Assembly (NCBI RefSeq): GCF_006874645.1
Contig: NZ_CP030082.1
Location: 2,976,001 to 3,040,000, forward strand
Direction of reading: 5' to 3'
Length of the DNA: 64,000 bases
DNA from: Bdellovibrio sp. ZAP7
Lineage (GTDB): Bacteria > Bdellovibrionota > Bdellovibrionia > Bdellovibrionales > Bdellovibrionaceae
Part shown: piece after piece, positions 57,396 to 64,000 of the stretch
Layout: every line of letters begins with the position of its first letter
How positions within the stretch are numbered: the stretch's first letter is position 1
Position numbers and translations under genes: made by a program
Notes under the pieces: model-generated
The model's input: the letters and a program-made list of their open reading frames with translations, nothing else
Database searches by the model: none
What the model was told of the DNA's origin: nothing

Positions 57396-58145
57396 TTAGT
57401 TACCAGCGATCAAAGACATCAAAATTTGGCTGACTTGCTCTGGGCCCACGCCGTTCGCTTGCGCCGCTTTTTCAACCAAAGCATTGACGTCACTGTAGTC
57501 ACCTTGAGATTGCTTAACCATAGCGGCTTTCAACTGGCCGTATGAGCTACCAATGATCTCTTTTGTGTAAGCATCGTAGTCCGCATCTGTCATGCTGGAT
57601 TTTGGATTGTTTTTCAATTGAACTGCCAAGCGAGCCAATGTTGTTGAACGTTCTGCGCTCAAACCGAATTGGGCTTGAATACCTTTTGCAGATTCATTGA
57701 TATCCATTGCTTGTTTCATGGCTGTTACTTTTGCCAAATCTTTGCTGGAAGTCGCTGTCTCTTCATAAACGTAACCAGCAGCATCTTGATAGTAACCATT
57801 TCCGATGTAGTTAACATCGTACCATTTTTGAGAGTAGATATAGCTGCTGATGTCTTGCCCCACGGCCCAGTCATCAATGAACACAGCTTGTGTGTTACCG
57901 TGATAATCCACAACGATATAACCTGCAGAGTTCGTCGTGCTTTTCACCAGAGTCAAATTCACACCTGCATCCGTGTAAGCTCTTTTTACGAACTCACGCG
58001 CCAATTCATCGTGTGTGTAATAAACATTGCCCGTGCTGACAGAACCGCCACCACCGCCGCCGCCACCGCAAGCGCTGATTGCGACTGTTGTTGCAGTGAC
58101 CAATCCCAAACTCATTGCCGTTTTCAAAATTTTTGATGCATTCAT
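57396..58145 (-). CDS. Lipoprotein with poly-Gly after the lipidated Cys
   Basis: The product has 249 residues with GGGGAA before the ATG. The lipobox ISAC is followed by eight Gly and then a folded domain with several YY/WY motifs. The C-terminal half is helical (LSAERSTTLARLAVQLKNNP). The Gly run is encoded by near-identical triplets (complement of an ACC/GCC tract at about 58045-58070) and could vary by slippage. I do not recognise the family. Confidence 0.75.
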   Translation of the reverse strand: MNASKILKTAMSLGLVTATTVAISACGGGGGGGGSVSTGNVYYTHDELAREFVKRAYTDAGVNLTLVKSTTNSAGYIVVDYHGNTQAVFIDDWAVGQDISSYIYSQKWYDVNYIGNGYYQDAAGYVYEETATSSKDLAKVTAMKQAMDINESAKGIQAQFGLSAERSTTLARLAVQLKNNPKSSMTDADYDAYTKEIIGSSYGQLKAAMVKQSQGDYSDVNALVEKAAQANGVGPEQVSQILMSLIAGN

Positions 58146-58165
58146 TTGTGGTTCCCCTTTTTTCT

Positions 58166-58182
58166 GTAGAACTTGGTTCTAC
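58166..58182 (-). other. 5'-leader hairpin of the poly-Gly lipoprotein mRNA
   Basis: GTAGAAC and GTTCTAC form a perfect 7-bp stem with a 3-nt loop, ending about 20 nt before the start codon and followed by an A-rich stretch carrying the ribosome-binding site. It could stabilise the mRNA or be an operator. Confidence 0.4.
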
Positions 58183-58300
58183 GTTTGTTGTTCAGTGTTT
58201 TTTGAAATTCCGTTCGCAATTCAATTCAAATATATTTTGCAAATCCTTTGCCAACTTTTTCAGTGTCGTTTTGTTCCTGTGCACTGGACAGGCAACGCGT

Positions 58301-61240
58301 TTATAGACTTAATGGCAAGATGCGCAACTCAGCACTCGTACTGCCCCCGCACATCAACACCGCAAAGTTCTTATTTTTATAATCCGTGAATTTTTGCGGA
58401 GTGAGTGCGCGACATTCAGAGGGAATATCCAGGTTTAATTTTGCTGGCGCGATAAGTTTTCCCTCGTCACTTTCCGTCCAGAAATAAATATGATTGGAAT
58501 ACATTTGCGTCGCATCGACATAGATCGCAGGGCTTAAGCGCGATCCATTTTGCACCACTGCCGGGAACAAAAGTTCTGTTGAGCTGATACCAGGCCATGT
58601 CGCACGGTGAATCGAGCTCTCATAGCGGCGCACAGAGCCGTTCGAATTGTTAACCTGCATGATCAAATTGCTTTTGCTTTGCGCAAAGGTAAAATACTCA
58701 GCACCACGTCGGAAGCTTTGCACCAAACTGATCAACAGATCTTTTGTTGTCGATGACTGCAAAATGAATTCGCCTTGCACACGTGCGTTCAAATCAAAAA
58801 ATAAATTCTGCGCTTTAATAGGTGTCAAAAACACACCGAAGGAAACTGCGGAATTTTTGACAGCGAAATTGTCCGTCAAATCTGTCACCGGAGCTGCAAC
58901 TCCGCTGGCCATCATCGAGGAAGAATAGTCCATCGGGCGCAGTTCAAATTTATGTTGATCCAACCACTCCCCGCGCGTTTCCACGACCACGAAACGTTTC
59001 AGATCCTGACTGCCATATGCGTACAACAAGCGAATGCGATCCAGACTATTCACTGATTGAGGTAACATTGTGATCAGGCGCAAATCCTGTTGAAAGTTTA
59101 GTCCCAAGGCGGCTCTGACACCGTCGGTGAATTGATAGTTGTCGAAGTTGCGTGTTTGATATGTCCAAGCACCCTTCTCCTGAACAGCTTTCAGATAAAA
59201 CACCCGGCGCATGGGCGAGTTGTTTTCAAATTGAAATCCGTCGGGATTGACATCAGCTTTTGGAATTTTACCGATTGTTGTGAAAACCGGAACCAGACCG
59301 CTCGAATTTTGCAACGCAAACTGCAAGCTCGTGACGGCGTCTTTATCCATGACCACCGTCTCTGGTGAAAACGTGATCACACGACGCTGGGATACCAGGT
59401 CTTCAGAAACCAACAGATAAGTCATGGTTTTAGTTTTGCCATCGGCCGCTAAGCCCATAGTACCAATCCAATAGCCCTGCATGCCATTCGCCAAGGGAAC
59501 TTTCATGAAATTTAAAATATTTTTTGTCCCGGCAGGCAGTTCGATGTGTCTTTGCTGATAGGAGGAGCCGTTCATTTGCAGAATCGAAAGGTGCAGTTGC
59601 CCCTCTTTCGCTTCCCAGAAATAGTAGTCGGGTGCATCAGAGATCCCTGCCACATCATTGACGGTCATTGTCGTTTTGATGACGGCAGCAGAAGTTCCCG
59701 GCAGCAGGCGAATCGGTAAACGCATCACCGCAGCGTCATTTTTTAGACTGCGTGATAATTCAAATTCATGAACAAAAGAGCGGGCACCAAAAGAGGTCTG
59801 TACGGTCACACGAATTTTGACACTGGAGCTGGCACTTTGATCTTGAATGCGGGCCACGAGTGCGAGGTTTTTCTGCTCCCCGCTGGCTAAGGACAAAGTT
59901 TGAGAGGAACCCGATTCCAGGGCAAAATTTGCAGAGAGCGATTGCACAGTCACACTGACGGAATCAGCTGCCTGCCAATAGTTCTTAACCGGTAACGCGA
60001 TTTGCACCACGCCTTCCCCAGCGTTGAATAAGGCACGCGACAGACCTTTAAAATCTGGCGCTACCACAGGGCGCGCAGACATATTTAGTGCTGACTGAAT
60101 TTTCAATGTTCCAAACAGAGTGAATTTACCTTTTTCCAGATCTTGAGCTGCCGAAAAAAGACGAGCCTTGATTTCATCGGCACTGATTCCAGGATAAGCT
60201 CCTTTAAGAACTGCCACGCCCGCACTTACAAAAGGCGCCGCCTGACTTGTTCCATTCAAAAGCTCATACCCCTTCACTGAAAAGTTCATCGGAGCTTTTG
60301 CGTTGGGGTATGTACTTAGAATTTCCTCACCTGGAGCACTGATATCAACTTGGCCACCATAGTTTGAAAAACCGGTTAAGGTATTATCAATCCCCGTCGC
60401 AGCCACACACAGAACACCCGGATAAGAGCAGGGAAAATTAAAACTGTTGTTATTGTTATTTCCGGCGGCCGCAACGATAAAGATCCCGGCCTGTTGTGCT
60501 TGTGCAAACGTTTGGCGAAGCTCTGCCGAATCAGTGGCCGCGGGCCAACCCATACTGATATTGATGACATCGACACGCTTTTCGATCGCATATCTGAGGG
60601 CCTTGATCACACGAGACGTTAATGCCGTACTTGCAGAAATTGATGAGTTCGCGGCATTGGCATCCGCAGCACCCGTCACTTTCAGGGGCAAGATGCGCAC
60701 ACGGTTCGTGATTCCCGCAACGCCGGTTTTATTACCAATTTGCGCGGCAATAATTCCCGCCACATGAGTTCCATGTCCCAAATCATCATCAGGATTGTTT
60801 TCATTCGGAGCTCCTGCCGGCACCATGAAGTTCCAACCGATGCAGTCGCCTTTATATCCGTTTGCATCTTTATCGGCTTCCGGTTTATAGGGAATTCCGC
60901 CGTTAAGACATTCTTTATCATTGTGATAAAGAATGGCTGCCAGGTCTGCATGCTGCACTTCCACACCGCTATCGAGAACAGCCACGACAATGTTTTTCTT
61001 CATCACAGAAGCAAAACCATCGGGGCTTGCCTGAACATCAGCACTGCGCCCCGGAATGGCGGAAACTTCTTGCGAGCGAATATCCGTGTCATCGCGAAGA
61101 ACACGGTGATCACTCGCCTGCAAAGCCCATTGGTATTTTGTCAAAGTGTCATTGCTAAATGGCGCCCGCGTGGCGGCCGTTAAGGCCCCTTGTGCAGAAG
61201 TCGCCAGAATTAAGCCGAGAGTAAAAATGGTTTTATTCAT
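58301..61240 (-). CDS. Subtilisin-like (S8) secreted serine protease
   Basis: The 979-residue protein has a signal peptide (IFTLGLILATSAQGALTAA). The catalytic triad is Asp90 in VAVLDSGVEVQH, His156 in DLGHGTHVAGI and Ser332 in LNGTSQAAPFVSAG, with the oxyanion-site Asn in AAAGNNNNN. The protease domain spans about 80-385. The remaining 590 residues are beta-rich and probably form several accessory domains; a propeller-like part is possible. There is no recognised inhibitor propeptide. GGAG lies 6 nt before the ATG. Predators carry many such proteases. It is 9 bp downstream of a large exported protein gene and probably co-transcribed. Confidence 0.93.
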   Translation of the reverse strand: MNKTIFTLGLILATSAQGALTAATRAPFSNDTLTKYQWALQASDHRVLRDDTDIRSQEVSAIPGRSADVQASPDGFASVMKKNIVVAVLDSGVEVQHADLAAILYHNDKECLNGGIPYKPEADKDANGYKGDCIGWNFMVPAGAPNENNPDDDLGHGTHVAGIIAAQIGNKTGVAGITNRVRILPLKVTGAADANAANSSISASTALTSRVIKALRYAIEKRVDVINISMGWPAATDSAELRQTFAQAQQAGIFIVAAAGNNNNNSFNFPCSYPGVLCVAATGIDNTLTGFSNYGGQVDISAPGEEILSTYPNAKAPMNFSVKGYELLNGTSQAAPFVSAGVAVLKGAYPGISADEIKARLFSAAQDLEKGKFTLFGTLKIQSALNMSARPVVAPDFKGLSRALFNAGEGVVQIALPVKNYWQAADSVSVTVQSLSANFALESGSSQTLSLASGEQKNLALVARIQDQSASSSVKIRVTVQTSFGARSFVHEFELSRSLKNDAAVMRLPIRLLPGTSAAVIKTTMTVNDVAGISDAPDYYFWEAKEGQLHLSILQMNGSSYQQRHIELPAGTKNILNFMKVPLANGMQGYWIGTMGLAADGKTKTMTYLLVSEDLVSQRRVITFSPETVVMDKDAVTSLQFALQNSSGLVPVFTTIGKIPKADVNPDGFQFENNSPMRRVFYLKAVQEKGAWTYQTRNFDNYQFTDGVRAALGLNFQQDLRLITMLPQSVNSLDRIRLLYAYGSQDLKRFVVVETRGEWLDQHKFELRPMDYSSSMMASGVAAPVTDLTDNFAVKNSAVSFGVFLTPIKAQNLFFDLNARVQGEFILQSSTTKDLLISLVQSFRRGAEYFTFAQSKSNLIMQVNNSNGSVRRYESSIHRATWPGISSTELLFPAVVQNGSRLSPAIYVDATQMYSNHIYFWTESDEGKLIAPAKLNLDIPSECRALTPQKFTDYKNKNFAVLMCGGSTSAELRILPLSL

Positions 61241-61249
61241 GACAGACTC

Positions 61250-64000
61250 CTAAAGTGGATTTAGCAACCAGGTGATAAAGAACTCACCATTTAAGATTTG
61301 TAGATTTTGTTGAATGAAGTTCAAAGGACCGTTGCTGGCGCGAGCGCCCACCACCCCGATGGTATTTCCCATCAGTGGTGTATCGCCCAATTCATCGTTT
61401 TCACGGAAACCCTGGATGCGAGCCTGGATAAAGATATTGTCTTCACCCACCACAGCGACCAGCTTTTTCCCTGGGAAATAAGTCTCTGCCAGATCCACCA
61501 TCGCCAGGGCACGCTCTGCTGCCAAAGGACCATTCGTGGACTTCACTTCCAGATATTCTTTTTGCGATCTTAGATAACGACGGAAGTGTGTATCCAGGGA
61601 TTTTTGCGCACGATCACACTCCCCACTCGGCCAAGGATTTTTGCACAGGTCATACATGGAATTCTTCATCAGCATTTCCACTTGATCGCGCGGCATGGTC
61701 GCAAGCTTTTGCAACCCTGTTTTATAGACATTGATGCTTAATGTGATCGAATAAAGTAGAATCTTGCGCGTGTCGTTCAATGCCTGCGCATCAATTAACT
61801 TTACGCCAAAGTCTTCATTCATTTCTTTTAGGATTTTAAGAGCTTTCTCTTTGGAGATGTTCCAACCCTTGTGCTGATGCACGACTTGGGCAAACTCGGC
61901 CTCGGGGCCGCTGGCCAATCCAGCATTTGGGTCAGTGCTATCCTTTTGTGTTCCTTGGAAACTGACCAGTCGGGAAACAGCACTCCCCATGAACGTGTCA
62001 CCCGGATTTCCACTGCCACCGGTGTCCAGAACCACGTTGTCACTGCCCGTTTTATCGCGCAGGAATCCCGCCAGGGTCTGCATCACCAGTGAATAATAAT
62101 CTTTGCCCGTGCGCAAACCTGTTGAACGGTACAACACCGATGTCTTGCTGCCGGATGGAAGCTCCACCTGGAAGCGGTCTTTCAAAGTCATTTTGCGAGT
62201 TTGATAGAACAAGAATCCGAAGTTTACGTCTCTTTCAGAAAAATCATGGGAGATCAAAGTCGGATCTTGATCCACATTCAACATCTCAAGTGAATTGCTC
62301 ATAAAGATCTGACGCAAGATACGCACATTCGTTTCGTATTGTGCGAGATTTCTTTCCATCTCGGCTGCATCGGAAGAACCAATTGTCAGAGTGTAAAACT
62401 TGGTGTTCACCCGTCCTGCCATAGCACCCACACTTAATGTCACCAATGGCACACCATAGGACGTTAAGCCGACGGCCACAGAACCCTTCGTCACGCGACC
62501 TGGATCATTATAGATCTGGAATGTGTATTTGTCTTTTTTGTAGATCTGAATACGGTGCAGGAACATTTGCGACGCATTGAAGGCGGTTTGGAATTGCACA
62601 GTAGGTGATGTTGGATAGGTCAGGCTTAAGCCCGCTTGCCCTGTCACGCTGTCTGTAATCAGCAAGGATTCGCCCACGCCCATCTCTTTATCCAAAGACT
62701 CAGCAATCGCCTGCAAGTTGCTGGAACCATCCGCGGCCGTGGGTTCGTCCAATTCGGCTGCCCATTTTTTCTTAAGGAAGGGAACCAGCACGTTGCGGTA
62801 AGGAGTTTTATTAACTGCCTTGATACTTTTTAAAGGCTTGATATGAGTGTAAGAACGTTGCAATTGCAATCCGATGTTACCGCTTTCACTGATACCATTC
62901 AGACCTTGAATACCAATGAAAAAACCTGGAGTGACTTGAAAACCAAAGGTGTCAGCCATTTGCACCAAGTTGTCAGTGCCCATGTAACTTCCCACCACCA
63001 CTTCACGAGAGAACAACAGGCGTCCCGACCAGGAAGGAATCGCATACATACCCAACGGGATGTTTTTCTTTTGCCCTGTGGTGGCTTCGCTGATCATTTG
63101 ATCAACGATGTTACCCAAAGTACGTTGGTTCACTTTGCCTTGAACGGCGTTGTTGTTATTGAAAAAGGAGTTCATATAAGACATCGCTGAATCAATCAGG
63201 GAGCTGATGCCTTTGGCTTTTAAGAACGCGGTGACTTCGGATGTGGACAGTGGGTTGTCAGGATCACCGAAAGAGAAACGTGATGCATAACCTGGCCAGT
63301 TTGAGGCCTTTAATTTTCCTTCGACCAAGTTTGGCACTAAAGAAACAGCACTGATGATGGTTAGTGGCTCTGCAGGGATTTGAAATAGTTTAACCAGATC
63401 ATTACGACGAGATTTTAATTTTTCATGAAGCAGCATGGAAACTTCGTTGGGAAGTTTGGCTGCCTGAACGATCTCTTTCCAGTCATGGGAACCCAGGCGA
63501 GAAAGACGGCGTACAATCCACTGCGCATCTTGAAAGCTGGGATTAAACCAAGAAGCCCATTCGTAATTCAAGTACACAGATTGATTTACGATACGACCTG
63601 CGAGCCACGAAAAACTGTTCAAGCTTTCTGGTACGTCTACTAATTGGTAAGGCACCAACAATGCATTCATCACACGGCGCCCCTGAATTACCGACGGAGG
63701 AATCGCTCCCGTTTCAAGGCTGTAAAAAGTTTGAGTCGCAGGCAAAAGCACGACATCTTGCAAATCTACATAATCGACATTGGGATCTTGGGTGTTATTC
63801 ACGACCCAGCGACTGGGAGCACCCTCCGTATTGTTTTGAATGTCCGTCAAGAACCCCAAAAGACTGGCGTGGCCATTCAAGCGCACACGCAGGCGTGACA
63901 TCCACTGCGTTGGCTGAACTTTGTATCCCAATTTTTCCAACAAGGCTTTGCGCAGTAAAAGATTGTGGGCTTTTTTACCCAGCATCACTTGGTATTGTTC
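61250..64000 (-). CDS. Large hypothetical protein (5' end missing)
   Basis: The frame stays open to the window edge (917 residues visible). The first in-window GTG (63988) and ATG (63985) are in the middle of what looks like folded sequence, so the true start is outside. No signal peptide can be judged. The sequence is rich in short strands and loops with long helical stretches towards the C-terminus (AERALAMVDLAETYFPGKKL). It ends QQNLQILNGEFFITWLLNPL. I do not recognise any domain. Operon with the S8 protease suggests an envelope or secreted role, such as a protease partner or substrate. Confidence 0.7.
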   Translation of the reverse strand, partial: EQYQVMLGKKAHNLLLRKALLEKLGYKVQPTQWMSRLRVRLNGHASLLGFLTDIQNNTEGAPSRWVVNNTQDPNVDYVDLQDVVLLPATQTFYSLETGAIPPSVIQGRRVMNALLVPYQLVDVPESLNSFSWLAGRIVNQSVYLNYEWASWFNPSFQDAQWIVRRLSRLGSHDWKEIVQAAKLPNEVSMLLHEKLKSRRNDLVKLFQIPAEPLTIISAVSLVPNLVEGKLKASNWPGYASRFSFGDPDNPLSTSEVTAFLKAKGISSLIDSAMSYMNSFFNNNNAVQGKVNQRTLGNIVDQMISEATTGQKKNIPLGMYAIPSWSGRLLFSREVVVGSYMGTDNLVQMADTFGFQVTPGFFIGIQGLNGISESGNIGLQLQRSYTHIKPLKSIKAVNKTPYRNVLVPFLKKKWAAELDEPTAADGSSNLQAIAESLDKEMGVGESLLITDSVTGQAGLSLTYPTSPTVQFQTAFNASQMFLHRIQIYKKDKYTFQIYNDPGRVTKGSVAVGLTSYGVPLVTLSVGAMAGRVNTKFYTLTIGSSDAAEMERNLAQYETNVRILRQIFMSNSLEMLNVDQDPTLISHDFSERDVNFGFLFYQTRKMTLKDRFQVELPSGSKTSVLYRSTGLRTGKDYYSLVMQTLAGFLRDKTGSDNVVLDTGGSGNPGDTFMGSAVSRLVSFQGTQKDSTDPNAGLASGPEAEFAQVVHQHKGWNISKEKALKILKEMNEDFGVKLIDAQALNDTRKILLYSITLSINVYKTGLQKLATMPRDQVEMLMKNSMYDLCKNPWPSGECDRAQKSLDTHFRRYLRSQKEYLEVKSTNGPLAAERALAMVDLAETYFPGKKLVAVVGEDNIFIQARIQGFRENDELGDTPLMGNTIGVVGARASNGPLNFIQQNLQILNGEFFITWLLNPL

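Noticed and set aside
1-64000. tRNA, rRNA, CRISPR, insertion sequence, integrase or prophage
   Set aside because: No clover-leaf gene, direct-repeat/spacer array, transposase or integrase was seen; phage-like modules occur only inside the fibre gene.

Overview
The window looks like chromosomal DNA of a Bdellovibrio-type predatory bacterium (Bdellovibrionota). This is an inference from content. The signs are a giant phage-fibre-like secreted repeat protein with the N-terminal domain seen in Bdellovibrio fibres, TIGR02147 regulators paired with secreted proteins, many small secreted Cys-rich or lipoprotein genes, FecR/adenylate-cyclase signalling, and above all an orphan cyclic-di-GMP (GEMM-I) riboswitch RNA with its own terminator. 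That RNA matches the description of the merRNA (massively expressed riboswitch RNA) reported for attack-phase Bdellovibrio bacteriovorus. I see no tRNA, rRNA, CRISPR array, insertion sequence or prophage.

Layout. 1-4.5 kb: the 5' part of a full-length (ABCC-like) ABC transporter on the minus strand, then a coupled operon of a DUF2089 zinc-ribbon regulator, a pentapeptide-like beta-helix protein and a small membrane protein. 4.6-10.5 kb: one ~1,944-residue fibre gene with internal 879-bp repeats. 10.5-14.6 kb: two LysR regulators, an orphan solute-binding protein, a small exported protein and a divergent short-chain dehydrogenase. 14.7-18.3 kb: smc, preceded by a 400-bp gap rich in inverted repeats. 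18.7-24.3 kb: a 38-residue membrane peptide, a TIGR02147 regulator with its secreted partner, a zinc-metalloprotease lipoprotein, a MipA-like porin and another solute-binding protein. 24.4-33.7 kb: ppdK, two pairs of tandem secreted paralogues, glyS, a di-haem cytochrome c, a J-like membrane protein and mrp. 33.8-35.4 kb: three small Cys-rich secreted proteins and an ASH-like secreted protein.

35.5-36.8 kb is the most unusual part. It holds the orphan c-di-GMP riboswitch RNA, which also carries a 14-codon ORF behind a perfect ribosome-binding site. The RNA's terminator T-tract runs straight into a ~240-bp imperfect inverted repeat, and next to that lies a DUF488 gene with foreign-looking codon use. 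36.8-46.1 kb: lipoproteins, two lytic transglycosylases, a GT39-type membrane enzyme divergent from a GT2-like protein, a YheT-type hydrolase, a DUF3465 protein and greB. 46.2-51.5 kb: a tightly coupled FecR, FN3/outer-membrane and adenylate/guanylate cyclase operon behind a candidate FliA (sigma-28) promoter. 51.6-56 kb: pstS with a three-repeat Pho box, and a DUF3299/DUF2796/ABC ATPase/FtsX-permease operon resembling the zinc-related Zrg system. 56-64 kb: hisS, a poly-Gly lipoprotein, a subtilisin-like protease and a large unknown exported protein running off the end.

The window mixes housekeeping genes (smc, ppdK, glyS, mrp, greB, hisS) with a dense envelope and secretome load. Second messengers appear twice, as a c-di-GMP-binding RNA and a nucleotide cyclase. 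Gene starts were moved from the longest ORF wherever a Shine-Dalgarno sequence or signal peptide supports a shorter one; these cases are explained in the entries.
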